The position numbers were made by a program, and so were the translations under genes. This document shows positions 9,055 to 17,960 of a DNA stretch of 64,000 nt, piece by piece. The notes beneath the pieces were generated by a model. It was given only the letters and a program-made list of their open reading frames with translations. It ran no database searches and was not told the DNA's origin. Numbering within the stretch: position 1 is the stretch's first letter; each line of letters begins with the position of its first letter. Source of the stretch: G965225705 sp965225705 (GTDB taxonomy: Bacteria; Pseudomonadota; Alphaproteobacteria; Caulobacterales; Maricaulaceae); assembly GCA_965225705.1 (NCBI GenBank), contig OZ245325.1, positions 1,426,001-1,490,000 of the forward strand. The letters run 5' to 3'.

Positions 9055-10880
9055 TGACTAAGGTTAAAAACAATAAAGCTACACAAATAGGCCAGAGCCA
9101 TAAGATAACATAACATGATGAAAGGCCAGAACCAGCTATTAGTTTCGCGCCTGACAACCCCCAAAGTTGCCAGACACTGTGGCGCAAAAACATACCAGGT
9201 CAAAAAGGACAAAGCCGTAGGAAGGGACCATTGTGCAGCAAGGGCGGAGCCCAAAGATTGAAGGCTTGCGTCTGACGAAAGTGCATACACCGTGCCCAGC
9301 ACACCAACCGCAACTTCACGCGCAGCCATGCCAGGAATAAGGGCCACCACCATCTGCCAGTTAAAGCCCAGAGGCTCAAAAACAGGAGACAGAAAGTGCC
9401 CAATCATACCTGCAAAACTGTATAAAATATCGGGCCCTGATACCCCTTCAGGGGCCTGAGGGTAGCTGGACAAAAACCATACCAGAATCATGAGGGGCAA
9501 AATAATCCTCCCCGCACGCATGAGAAATGCCTTGCTCCGCTCCAGCAAGCCCAGGACAATATTACGCAAATTAGGAAGGCTATAGTCCGGCATTTCTAAT
9601 AAAAAAGGTGTACGCTTACCTTTGAGGAAAAAACGGCGTATCACAACAGCAACCAGCATAGCACTTAAAATACCGGCCAGATATAAACCCAGTAAAACCA
9701 GGCCCTGTAAGCGGAAAAAGCCAAAGACAGGCGTATTGGGGATAAAAGCAGAAATAATCAGGGTGTAGACGGGCAGGCGTGCAGAACAGGTCATCAAAGG
9801 GGCTATTAAAATGGTCACCAGTCTGTCGCGGGTGTTTTCAATGGTACGTGCTGCCATAATGCCTGGAATGGCACATGCAAAGCTGGAGAGTAGGGGAATA
9901 AAGGCCTTACCATGTAATCCAACACGGCCCATCATGCGATCAAGCAAAAATGCAGCACGTGCCATATACCCACTATCTTCTAACACCAGAATAAACAGAA
10001 AAAGAATCAAAATTTGTGGCAGGAAGATAACAACGCTTCCAACCCCTGCGATAATACCGTCTCCAAGAAGGCTTTTGAATGCACTGTCCGGAAGGGTATT
10101 GTTTACAAAACCAATCAGTTCCGTCACCCCCTTGTCAATCATATCCATCGGCAGGGTAGCCAGATTAAAAACCCCCTGAAAGACAAGAGAGATAATGATT
10201 AAAAAAGATATGCCTCCCCACAAAGGGTGAAGGAAAACATTGTCCAGTATTGTTGTAGCCTTATCTCTTTTTCCACGTTGTATTAAAACCTTCTCCATCA
10301 GATGGCGCACCTGATTTGTATAGGCTTTCGGTACAAATTTTTGAGGTTTTAGGGGTGCACTTTTCTTGATTTCACTTGCAATGGCGTCCAATAAAGCAGC
10401 TGTATCACCACGTCTGGTTGCAGACATGGCCACAACAGGCACGCCCAGTTCTTCTGACAAAGCTGTTTTTGAGATTTGATACCCCAAACGTGTTGCAACA
10501 TCCATTTTGTTGAGCACAAGAATAACAGGCAAACCTAAAGAAAGAACCTCAAAAACCAGAGGCAAGCTCAGACGGAGACAGGTTGCATCGACAAGGCAAA
10601 TTAGAATTTCAGGAAGCGGTGTGTCCGTTATTTTTCCCTGCAAAGCATCAGAGGTTATTTGTTCATCCTGGCTTTCAGCCCGAAGGCTATATGTCCCGGG
10701 CAGGTCAAGAAGGCGAACAGGTGTTCCATCACCCAGTCGAAAATATCCCTCTTTTCTCTCTACAGTAACCCCTGGATAATTCGCAACCTTCTGCCGCGCG
10801 CCTGTCAACGCGTTAAAAAGGGCAGATTTTCCAGAATTCGGTTTGCCAACAAGGGCAATCCCTGTCTCCATAACAGACAT
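9039..10880 (-). CDS. feoB: Ferrous iron transporter FeoB
   Basis: The 613-residue inner-membrane protein starts with a GTPase domain: G1 is GKPNSGKSALFNALTG (about 12-27), G3 DLPGTYSL and G4 LNKMD. A helical GDI-like segment follows. The membrane part carries the duplicated Gate motifs (GSVVIFLPQILILFLFI..LEDSGYMARAAFLLDR) and the conserved SFACAIPGIMAARTI and LTWYVFAPQCLATLGV segments, with Cys typical of FeoB. It moves Fe2+ into the cytoplasm. It is shorter than the E. coli protein (773 residues) but in the range of many others. It lies 3 bases after feoA and overlaps the small Cys-rich protein gene, so the three form one operon. Confidence 0.96.
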   Translation of the reverse strand: MSVMETGIALVGKPNSGKSALFNALTGARQKVANYPGVTVERKEGYFRLGDGTPVRLLDLPGTYSLRAESQDEQITSDALQGKITDTPLPEILICLVDATCLRLSLPLVFEVLSLGLPVILVLNKMDVATRLGYQISKTALSEELGVPVVAMSATRRGDTAALLDAIASEIKKSAPLKPQKFVPKAYTNQVRHLMEKVLIQRGKRDKATTILDNVFLHPLWGGISFLIIISLVFQGVFNLATLPMDMIDKGVTELIGFVNNTLPDSAFKSLLGDGIIAGVGSVVIFLPQILILFLFILVLEDSGYMARAAFLLDRMMGRVGLHGKAFIPLLSSFACAIPGIMAARTIENTRDRLVTILIAPLMTCSARLPVYTLIISAFIPNTPVFGFFRLQGLVLLGLYLAGILSAMLVAVVIRRFFLKGKRTPFLLEMPDYSLPNLRNIVLGLLERSKAFLMRAGRIILPLMILVWFLSSYPQAPEGVSGPDILYSFAGMIGHFLSPVFEPLGFNWQMVVALIPGMAAREVAVGVLGTVYALSSDASLQSLGSALAAQWSLPTALSFLTWYVFAPQCLATLGVVRRETNSWFWPFIMLCYLMALAYLCSFIVFNLSQWIIG

Positions 10881-10883
10881 GCA

Positions 10884-11114
10884 CTACACTTTCTGCACCT
10901 GAATCAAACCTGCCTCTTCTTTACCAAGGGCAATTGTATGATCTTCCAGACGAACTGCGATAGGATCATGCGCGGGAAACCCGTAATGTAATATTTCTAC
11001 AAGCGCCCCCTCCTCAAAACCAAGTGTTCTTAGTCTTTTATAAAGAGAAGAGGTGGAATCCTGAAAAGAAACTATGCGCGCAGTCCGGCCTTTAGGTAAG
11101 TGTGATAAAATCAA
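10884..11114 (-). CDS. feoA: FeoA, SH3-like ferrous iron transport protein
   Basis: The 76-residue protein is a single FeoA domain with LPKGRTARIVSF, the family pattern LYKRLRTLGFEEGALVEIL, and the end PIAVRLEDHTIALGKEEAGLIQV. FeoA is a cytosolic SH3-like partner that supports FeoB-driven Fe2+ uptake. It is the first gene of the operon, 3 bases ahead of feoB. The perfect Fur-like palindrome lies 22-40 bases upstream of its start codon. Confidence 0.93.
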   Translation of the reverse strand: MILSHLPKGRTARIVSFQDSTSSLYKRLRTLGFEEGALVEILHYGFPAHDPIAVRLEDHTIALGKEEAGLIQVQKV

Positions 11115-11135
11115 AAACAGGACTCCCTATCTGGA

Positions 11136-11154
11136 GATAAGAGTAACTCTTATC
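11136..11154. promoter_or_regulatory. Fur-type operator of the feo operon
   Basis: A perfect 19-bp palindrome, GATAAGAGTAACTCTTATC (nine-base arms, central A), matches 13 of 19 positions of the classical Fur box by my count. It sits between the predicted -10 and the feoA start, where bound repressor would block transcription. A partial second half-site (ACTCTTAAT) follows at 11157-11165. In Alphaproteobacteria iron control can also be by Irr or RirA; the GATAA..TTATC ends fit Fur best. Confidence 0.7.
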
Positions 11155-11173
11155 ATCACTCTTAATAGGGTTT

Positions 11174-11201
11174 TATGTATAGTATTTTTATTAAATGTCA
11201 A
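11174..11201 (-). promoter_or_regulatory. Predicted sigma-70 promoter of the feo operon
   Basis: On the minus strand TTGACA (11196-11201) and TACATA (11174-11179) are separated by 16 bases. Transcription would begin near 11167, placing the Fur-like palindrome shortly downstream of the start site. Confidence 0.6.
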
Positions 11202-11262
11202 GAAAATTTTAGGCTCTTATCTGCTCTGTATATTGACAAATGCCCAGGACTATCATGCCTTT

Positions 11263-12705
11263 CTAAGCCCAGGTGTAAGCAGTTTTAAGGCGGGTATAAA
11301 ATTCAAGAGCTGCCCTCCCCTGCTCACGAGGCCCATAAGAGGAATCTTTAACCCCCCCAAAAGGTGTGTGATAATCAACACCTGCCGTTGGCAGGTTTAC
11401 CATGGTCATACCTGTTTTAATACCATGTTTGAAGGCACGGGCGTATTTTAGGTTTTGTGTAAAGATCGAAGAAGACAAACCAAAGGCTGTATCATTGGCA
11501 AGGCTTAGGGCTTCCTCAAAATCATGGGCTTTAAGAACCGTAACACAGGGGCCAAAAATTTCCTCCTGCGCAATACGCATGGTATTCCTGGCATTTAAGA
11601 AAAGTGCCGGTTCAAGATAATAGCCCTGTTTGGGACGATCCAGACGTCTTCCCCCTATGACTTCACACCCCTCCTCACGTGCAAGGGCTATATAGCGCTC
11701 ATCTGTAGAAAGCTGGTCTGCATCAACGACAGGTCCTATATCCGTCTCTTCTTCCAGAGCATGACCAACACGTAATGCCTTCATGGCCTCTATAAAACGC
11801 TCCACAAAAGCATCATGGATATCTTCGTGAAGAATAAGACGACTGGACGCTGTACAACGCTGCCCCGCTGCATAAAAACCACCCTCTATCGCTGCCGCAA
11901 CAGCACGGTCAGGATCAGCATCTTCTAAAACAACAAGAGGGTTTTTCCCCCCCATCTCACACTGGATTTTTTTCTGTCGTTTAGCAGACTCTGTAATAAG
12001 ACGCTGGCCCGTTTTAACAGATCCTGTAAAACTGAGTGCATCAACCTCTTCATGTTCAACAAGAGCACCCCCTATAACCGATCCACGTCCCATAACAAGA
12101 TTAACAAGACCAGCAGGAGCCCCCTGTTCATAGATAAGCTTCACAAGTGACCAGGCACTTGCACACACAAGACTGGCAGGCTTGAATACAACAGCATTGC
12201 CATAAGCTAAAGCCGGCGCCATTTTCCAGGCAGGAATAGCCATAGGAAAATTCCAGGGTGTAATAAGGCCCACAACACCCAAAGGCTCACGAAAAGTCTC
12301 CACATCAACACCGGGACGCACGGAAGCAAGGGTTTCACCTGACTGACGCAAAGCCTCACCTGCAAAAAACTTAAAAACCTGCCCGGCGCGCACAACCTCC
12401 CCAACCCCTTCTTTCAGGGTTTTTCCTTCTTCTCGCGAGAGCAGATAGCCAAGCTGTTTTGCCTCTTCTATCAAGCGTGTCCCCACACGATCCAAAAGAT
12501 CAAAGCGCATCTGAGGACTTACAGTGCCCCATATTTTAGCTGCACGGCGCGCGGCATGAACAGCGCTATCAACATCGTTCTGCCCACCCTGAGCATAAAG
12601 GCCAACAGTATCGTCAAGATCAGAAGGATTAATATTCCTGATAACCTCAACACCTTTAACCTCCGCACCATCGATCAGATTAGGATAGGTTTCTGCTTTC
12701 ATCAT
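11263..12705 (-). CDS. NAD(P)-dependent aldehyde dehydrogenase, alpha-ketoglutarate-semialdehyde dehydrogenase type
   Basis: The 480-residue protein is a complete ALDH. Landmarks are TPWNFPMAIPAWKMAPALA, the cofactor loop SFTGSVKTGQ, the catalytic base Glu in CEMGGKNPLVV, the nucleophile Cys in GQRCTASS, and EEIFGPCVTV. The C-terminal signature YHTPFGGVKDSSYGPREQG and the end FYTRLKTAYT are typical of the group that oxidises alpha-ketoglutarate semialdehyde in sugar-acid or pentose catabolism. That substrate is inferred, and no matching sugar pathway genes lie nearby. Its ATG overlaps the stop of the upstream sugar dehydratase (ATGA), so it is translationally coupled to it, an unusual pairing. 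Confidence 0.88.
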   Translation of the reverse strand: MMKAETYPNLIDGAEVKGVEVIRNINPSDLDDTVGLYAQGGQNDVDSAVHAARRAAKIWGTVSPQMRFDLLDRVGTRLIEEAKQLGYLLSREEGKTLKEGVGEVVRAGQVFKFFAGEALRQSGETLASVRPGVDVETFREPLGVVGLITPWNFPMAIPAWKMAPALAYGNAVVFKPASLVCASAWSLVKLIYEQGAPAGLVNLVMGRGSVIGGALVEHEEVDALSFTGSVKTGQRLITESAKRQKKIQCEMGGKNPLVVLEDADPDRAVAAAIEGGFYAAGQRCTASSRLILHEDIHDAFVERFIEAMKALRVGHALEEETDIGPVVDADQLSTDERYIALAREEGCEVIGGRRLDRPKQGYYLEPALFLNARNTMRIAQEEIFGPCVTVLKAHDFEEALSLANDTAFGLSSSIFTQNLKYARAFKHGIKTGMTMVNLPTAGVDYHTPFGGVKDSSYGPREQGRAALEFYTRLKTAYTWA

Positions 12706-14648
12706 AATATACTTCCCCTCTTTGCCTGATGAGTATCATGTTCCTGATTTTTATCTTTTTCTTTAAATCTCTCAAAACATCCGGAATGGAACACAGGCAC
12801 AAGCTTTGATAACATTTGCATGCTTTGCAGAGCATTACGCTCTTTCACATAATCCAGAAGGCTTTTAACACCCTGAGATAAAGAGAGGAAAGAGGGGGGA
12901 GATTCCTGGACCTTCATGACACCCTCAGCCTGTGTGGGTCGAAGGTTTTCTGTGGCATATACAAGCTCCTCATGCAGTTTTTCTCCCGGCCTTAGCCCCG
13001 TATAAACAAGAGAAACATCTTCATCCGGAACAAAACCACGCAAGCGGATCAGTTCACGGGCAAGCTTTTCAATAGAGACAGGAGAACCCATATCCAAAAC
13101 ATAAAGAACACTTTCACCACCCTGCGTCAAAGCTGCAGCCTGCAACATAAGGGAGACAGCCTCCTCACATGTCATAAAATAGCGCGTCATATCCTTATGC
13201 GTCACCGTAACAGGCCCACCTCTTGCAATTTGGCGCTCAAAAAGAGGAACCACTGAGCCAGCTGAGCCGAGGACATTTCCAAAACGTACAATAGAGGCGG
13301 CAAAATCTTTGTTCTCAGCGGCCATAGCAAGAACATAAAGCTCTGCTAAGCGCTTAGAGGCCCCCATAATATTGGTTGGGTTGACGGCCTTATCTGTTGA
13401 AACAAGAACAAATCTTTGAGCACCTGCTTTGTAAGCTGTCTGTGCCGTGGTCACAGTCCCTCCAACATTAACACGAAGAGCTGCAAAGGGGTGGGTTTCC
13501 ATAAGGGGTACATGTTTTAGAGCTGCTGCATGAAAAACAATATCGGGGTGTGTTCTGGACATAATTTCAGACATTGTATCCTTATCACAAACATCAGCAA
13601 GAAAAGTCTCCCATAGCGCAAAGGGAGCTTCCTGCATCTCAAGATCAATGCGATAAAGAGCAAATTCGCTATTATCAACAAGAATAAGCTTTTGAGGACC
13701 AAGACGAGAGAGCTGATGAACAAGTTCTGAGCCGATAGTCCCCCCGGCACCCGTGACCATAACACACTGGTCTTTAATAAGGTGATGCGCCGCTTCAAGA
13801 TCAATTTCCTGAGGCAAGCGTTCAATAAGATCTGCTGCTTCCAGAGGCGTGAGCATATCTTTATTATCAGAACGATAGCGGATAAGACATGCTCCGGTTT
13901 CAGAGGCAATACGGATCAGTTTTTTAACAAAACTACGCTCAAGAAAAGAGTCTGCCAAAATGAGACGCGGCCGCTTTTGTGAAATAGAGAACATATGGAG
14001 AAGAAGGGGCTCAATTTTTTCAGAACCTCCCAGAATATCAATACCACGCATAGAACGACCTGCATGATAACTATGTTGACGTTCGATCAAGCCCTCTATC
14101 CGAAAGAGCTGTGTTTTGCGCTTCTCCCAATCTTTAAGAAAACTTTCCAGAGAATCAGGATGTCCAACGACAAGAGCCGGCGGCAAATTTAGATCCGTAT
14201 GTCGAAAACTTCTCTTCCAGTTCCCTGTCGTTATACTTAAAACCAACAGACGTCCCATAAGCATCAGAAGAAAAAAAAGGGGAACTACCAGAAAAAGGCT
14301 TGCTCGTGGAATACCTTCACCACGATTAAGAAAAAACAAAATAAGCAGAAAAATAAGGCTTGTAAGAAGGGAAGTCTTTGCCAAATTCACGACATCATGC
14401 CAGGCTGTAAAGCGCCATATTGCGGTATAAGAACGCGTAATAAAAAAAGAAACCGTACAAGATAGTAGAAAAATCAATATAGCCTGTTCCAGTATCCCAT
14501 CAGGAGGCCCCTGCCCTTCAAATAAATAGCGTATATGAAGGATCAAAAACATGGAGAATCCCCCCATGAGCCAGTCATAAAGAAAGATAGCAGATTTAAC
14601 AGCACCTGTTGTTACACTGGTGTGTGGGTGTTTTAGAAACCTTCTCAA
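12702..14648 (-). CDS. CapD/FlaA1-type membrane nucleotide-sugar 4,6-dehydratase
   Basis: The 648-residue protein has a membrane N-terminus (about four hydrophobic segments in residues 20-125, e.g. LIFLLILFFLN and LFLVVPLFFLLMLMGRLL). A Rossmann-like middle domain comes next. The short-chain dehydrogenase-like catalytic domain starts at VTGAGGTIGSELVHQL. LVSTDKAVNPTNIMGASKR is the signature of the long polysaccharide-biosynthesis epimerase/dehydratase family (CapD, WbpM, PglF), where Met replaces the usual catalytic Tyr. These enzymes make UDP-4-keto-6-deoxy-sugars for surface glycans. No glycosyltransferase cluster surrounds it. The stop overlaps the start of the aldehyde dehydrogenase gene. 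Confidence 0.88.
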   Translation of the reverse strand: MRRFLKHPHTSVTTGAVKSAIFLYDWLMGGFSMFLILHIRYLFEGQGPPDGILEQAILIFLLSCTVSFFITRSYTAIWRFTAWHDVVNLAKTSLLTSLIFLLILFFLNRGEGIPRASLFLVVPLFFLLMLMGRLLVLSITTGNWKRSFRHTDLNLPPALVVGHPDSLESFLKDWEKRKTQLFRIEGLIERQHSYHAGRSMRGIDILGGSEKIEPLLLHMFSISQKRPRLILADSFLERSFVKKLIRIASETGACLIRYRSDNKDMLTPLEAADLIERLPQEIDLEAAHHLIKDQCVMVTGAGGTIGSELVHQLSRLGPQKLILVDNSEFALYRIDLEMQEAPFALWETFLADVCDKDTMSEIMSRTHPDIVFHAAALKHVPLMETHPFAALRVNVGGTVTTAQTAYKAGAQRFVLVSTDKAVNPTNIMGASKRLAELYVLAMAAENKDFAASIVRFGNVLGSAGSVVPLFERQIARGGPVTVTHKDMTRYFMTCEEAVSLMLQAAALTQGGESVLYVLDMGSPVSIEKLARELIRLRGFVPDEDVSLVYTGLRPGEKLHEELVYATENLRPTQAEGVMKVQESPPSFLSLSQGVKSLLDYVKERNALQSMQMLSKLVPVFHSGCFERFKEKDKNQEHDTHQAKRGSIL

Positions 14649-14710
14649 AACATATGCCTCTTTTAAACGTTTTCTGAAAATAAATTTTTATTTTAATCTA
14701 TAAAACACTT

Positions 14711-16450
14711 TTATGGGCGCGCTTTTATTGCCCCTAATTTTTGTAAAGCCCAGCGCACACGGTTACAGGGGTGCTCGGGAGAAACAGAAGTATCAGCTGT
14801 AGCCGTAAAAACGATTTGCTCCGTACGTTGTGGTGGTGTCCCTGCAGCAAGATAGACAGATGCTTTAAGGTTTGCAGGCCCGGCATCACTACGAAAGCGC
14901 CATCCATCACCATTTGGTAAAACAATTAGTGCACTCCGGCCATCCCGTGCCATGGACACGCGAACACGCGGATGAAGATGAAACCTCAATGTATAAGGTA
15001 CTTTCACTGGGTGTTTTTTTCTACCCTGATGTTGCTGCAGGGGTAAAAATCTATCCTCTCCACGTAAATTTTCACCATCCTGAGAAAGATAGACCCGGCG
15101 CTTGTGCAGAAGGCCAAAGGCTTGAAGATAACCATCATGATGTGCTTCAATCCAAATACCACGATCTTCTTCTTTGCGTTTAACTTTTACAGAGGGAATC
15201 TGACACAAACGTGGTCCTAAAAAATACCTTCTGAGACCCGGCTTTAAAACTTGTCCGGAAGATGTTTCTTGAAAAACAACTGTTGAATGTGCAGCCGTTG
15301 AACGTGCAGCTTCCCGCCAGGTTTCTCCTAAATCATCAGACCAGCCACAATTTACGAAGATACGTGAAGCGTCTGCTGAAAACTCAAAAGCAAGAGCACT
15401 CATATGTATAGACTCACTCATGTCAAAATTTCGGACTCCCCCAACGTCCATGATAAGAGTAGAGTTCCCTGCTTTTACCTTCTGAAAGCCTGTCTGAGGG
15501 AGGTAAGCCAGTGGAGGTTCTGTTACATGGGTTTGTGCGAGAACAGCATTTAAGAAACGCTTATTCCCCTCTCCCCCACCGTGAAATGCAGAAAGGCCAC
15601 CATCAGAACAGTTAAAAAGCCTGACAAGAGAAGACAAACGATCCACCACACGGCGGATAAAACCAGGGGGCTCCAAATTACGAACTGACATGGTTTGTTC
15701 AACCAGAATAAACCAGGATAATACAGACAACATATATTCAGGATTGCGACTGGTATACCCCCCGTCTTCCAGGGTTTGCCTGATATTCTCCTCCTCAAGC
15801 TGATCTATTCCTTTATCAAGCCAGTGTATAGATTTAGGCAAACATAAACCACAAAGAGTGAGGGCAATGCCCGCCTGAAGACGTGTTTGTCCGTTTCGGG
15901 CCCTCAGAACAGCAAAAGAATTAAGAGCATAACCCTGACGCAAAAGAGCTTTACAGCGTTGAGAATCTGCCTTGCCTTCATCTCCATCAAGAATAAGGCC
16001 CGCATGTGATAGCCATGCTATAACACGTTGTATCAAAACAGGGGCATGCCATGCGAAAGTATTTCCTTTTCCATAAACTGCAATCCATCCATCAATCAGG
16101 GCACGTGCTTTCTGAATACCCGCTGCACTCTGAAGAGCAGCCAGATCAGCAAGCCAGTTAAAAGAGTGAAGATACTCTGCAAAACGCCGGGACGGGGCAG
16201 ATCGAGTCCAGGGTTCACCATCAGGACCCACATCAAGTATCTTCCCTGCAAAAATAAAACGACCATCAAGAAGTTCTTCCCCACGTTCTGAATCACCATA
16301 AAGCAACGGGACTGGCTTAGCCACCAGAGTATTGGGGACACCATGTCTAAAAAGTAAAAACTGTGCAGGAGAAAGTTTTCCAAACGCTGTGATTGTTTTG
16401 CGTAAAAACGCTTCCTCTAAAGCACGCAAAAAATCACTATTTATGCTCAT
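14711..16450 (-). CDS. Heparinase II/III-like protein
   Basis: The 579-residue protein combines an N-terminal alpha-helical barrel (with SFNWLADLAALQSAAGIQKARALIDGWI) and a C-terminal beta-sandwich of the heparinase II/III type. The core motif is FDMSESIHMSALAFEFSADASRIFVNCG and then AARSTAAHSTVVFQETSSG. The family cleaves acidic polysaccharides, but this alphaproteobacterial branch sits in a conserved group with rsmB and rpe, and its true substrate is not known to me. No signal peptide is evident. The start at 16450 lies 6 bases after the rpe stop, so it is the distal gene of that operon. A role in envelope polysaccharide turnover is inference. Confidence 0.8.
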   Translation of the reverse strand: MSINSDFLRALEEAFLRKTITAFGKLSPAQFLLFRHGVPNTLVAKPVPLLYGDSERGEELLDGRFIFAGKILDVGPDGEPWTRSAPSRRFAEYLHSFNWLADLAALQSAAGIQKARALIDGWIAVYGKGNTFAWHAPVLIQRVIAWLSHAGLILDGDEGKADSQRCKALLRQGYALNSFAVLRARNGQTRLQAGIALTLCGLCLPKSIHWLDKGIDQLEEENIRQTLEDGGYTSRNPEYMLSVLSWFILVEQTMSVRNLEPPGFIRRVVDRLSSLVRLFNCSDGGLSAFHGGGEGNKRFLNAVLAQTHVTEPPLAYLPQTGFQKVKAGNSTLIMDVGGVRNFDMSESIHMSALAFEFSADASRIFVNCGWSDDLGETWREAARSTAAHSTVVFQETSSGQVLKPGLRRYFLGPRLCQIPSVKVKRKEEDRGIWIEAHHDGYLQAFGLLHKRRVYLSQDGENLRGEDRFLPLQQHQGRKKHPVKVPYTLRFHLHPRVRVSMARDGRSALIVLPNGDGWRFRSDAGPANLKASVYLAAGTPPQRTEQIVFTATADTSVSPEHPCNRVRWALQKLGAIKARP

Positions 16451-16456
16451 GAATTT

Positions 16457-17122
16457 TCAGACCTCACCACGCAAAGCACTTATATTTTGCGTGTAAAAAG
16501 AAGCTCCACCCTTAAACACGGATGACCCTGCAACAAGGACTGTTGCCCCTGCCTCACGGCACAAACGTGCTGTTTCAGGTGTCACCCCCCCATCAACTTC
16601 CAGGTCCGTCTTAAGGCCAGCCTGATCAATACGGCAACGTATATCTTCAATTTTTTTGTATTGTGAAGAAAGAAAGCTCTGTCCACCAAAACCCGGGTTA
16701 ACACTCATAACAAGAACTATATCAAGAAAATCAAGAAGATAATCAAGACAGGAAGTCGGAGTTGCGGGATTAAGGACAATACCTGCACCAACCCCCAAAG
16801 CTTTAAGACGCTGAACAAGGCGATGCGGGTGGCGTGTTGCTTCAGGGTGAAAAGTTATTATATCTGCGCCCGCTTTAACAAAATCCTCCAGATAAGGCTC
16901 CACAGGTTCAATCATGAGATGAACATCAAAGGGCTTTTGGCTATAGGAACGTAAAGCCTTAACAACCAGAGGACCAAACGTTATGTTAGGGACAAAATGC
17001 CCATCCATGACATCAAGATGAATTATATCCGCCCCAGCCGCATCAATGGCCTGAACTTCTTTTCCCAAACAGGCGAAGTCAGCTGACAAAAGGGATGGCG
17101 CGATTTTTACTGAAGATACCAT
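16457..17122 (-). CDS. rpe: Ribulose-phosphate 3-epimerase
   Basis: A 221-residue TIM barrel starting MVSSVKIAPSLLSADFACLG. Metal and substrate sites are visible: IIHLDVMDGHFVPNITFGP, FDVHLMIEPVEPYL, ADIITFHPEA, VLVMSVNPGFGGQSF, DLEVDGGVTPETA and LVAGSSVFKG. It interconverts ribulose 5-phosphate and xylulose 5-phosphate in the pentose phosphate pathway. A longer frame begins at 17158, but the ATG at 17122 has a strong Shine-Dalgarno (GGGAGAAGGT) right before it and gives the usual family length, so I chose it. The gene is followed after 6 bases by the heparinase-like gene. Confidence 0.95.
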   Translation of the reverse strand: MVSSVKIAPSLLSADFACLGKEVQAIDAAGADIIHLDVMDGHFVPNITFGPLVVKALRSYSQKPFDVHLMIEPVEPYLEDFVKAGADIITFHPEATRHPHRLVQRLKALGVGAGIVLNPATPTSCLDYLLDFLDIVLVMSVNPGFGGQSFLSSQYKKIEDIRCRIDQAGLKTDLEVDGGVTPETARLCREAGATVLVAGSSVFKGGASFYTQNISALRGEV

Positions 17123-17211
17123 ACCTTCTCCCGTAACATGCTCCTGTGAAACTGGCAAGAAGCAGGTAGCTTAAAGACAAACTCTCACTTTCTGTCTCGC
17201 AGGGGACCAAG

Positions 17212-17267
17212 TCTTCTGAACAGTTAAAACTGTTCAGAAGAGAGGCCTCTTCCCCCTTCAGGGGAAG
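17212..17267. repeat. Two adjacent hairpins between the glycine-zipper lipoprotein gene and rpe
   Basis: The first is a perfect 12-bp inverted repeat (TCTTCTGAACAG at 17212-17223, loop TTAAAA, CTGTTCAGAAGA at 17230-17241). The second is CTTCCCC (17249-17255) with GGGGAAG (17261-17267). Both lie after the stop of the minus-strand lipoprotein gene and before rpe. No long U-run follows on the minus strand, so they may be a processing or 3'-protecting structure or a weak terminator. Confidence 0.6.
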
Positions 17268-17284
17268 ATAAAAACTCTTAAAAA

Positions 17285-17857
17285 TTAAGGTTTTTTTGTT
17301 TTTTGTTGTGGAGCCGGAGCATAATAAGGCTGTGATACAGGACGACCATACTGATCATAATAAGGCTGCGGCTGTCCACCGGATCGTGGTAAAATACGTG
17401 TACGGGCACCATATTCAACAAGGACAGGTGTACCAACAGGTATGGCCACGTCCCCACCCTGGGTTACCGTAATCACTTCCTCGTTTTTATCCAGGCGTAC
17501 TGTATAGGCATAACCTCTCCGCTTGGTAAGCCTTTTACCTGCAGCCGATCCAACAAGACTACCAACAAGAGCACCAGCAGCACCAGCCAAAAGATTGTCT
17601 GATTTCGAACCACCAATTTCGGATGCAGCAATACCACCGATAGCAGCTCCGGCTGCCGTACCTATACCAGATGTCCCCCCTTCAATTACAATGGGGCGGG
17701 ATGCAATGAGGACACCTGTGTCCACACGGCTGACCTCACCAATATTACCACGTGAATACTGGTTAGCTCCCAAATCAGAAACACAGGCTGTAACACCGGA
17801 AAGGGAAAGGCCAACCACTGCAAAAACGGCACTTCTATATGCTATACTTTTTTTCAT
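17285..17857 (-). CDS. Outer-membrane lipoprotein with glycine zipper (SlyB-like)
   Basis: The 190-residue protein has a lipoprotein signal (lipobox LSGVTAC, Cys about 25) and the SlyB/Pcp-like core. YSRGNIGEVSRVDTGVLIASRP precedes a glycine-zipper membrane segment (GTAAGAAIGGIAASEIGG and AAGALVGSLVGSAAGKRL), then a small beta domain (YTVRLDKNEEVITVTQGGD, VPVG-like loop). The C-terminus is rich in Gln, Pro and Tyr. The family contributes to outer-membrane stability. It lies between rsmB and rpe on the same strand, separated from rpe by two hairpins. Confidence 0.82.
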   Translation of the reverse strand: MKKSIAYRSAVFAVVGLSLSGVTACVSDLGANQYSRGNIGEVSRVDTGVLIASRPIVIEGGTSGIGTAAGAAIGGIAASEIGGSKSDNLLAGAAGALVGSLVGSAAGKRLTKRRGYAYTVRLDKNEEVITVTQGGDVAIPVGTPVLVEYGARTRILPRSGGQPQPYYDQYGRPVSQPYYAPAPQQKTKKP

Positions 17858-17960
17858 AATAACCTCTTATAGAATACATACCAAAAGAGCAAAACCACTC
17901 TTGAGATTTCGTTGAGACTCTTTGTAACAAATAAAACCTAAATTGTGTAGTCTAAACCTT

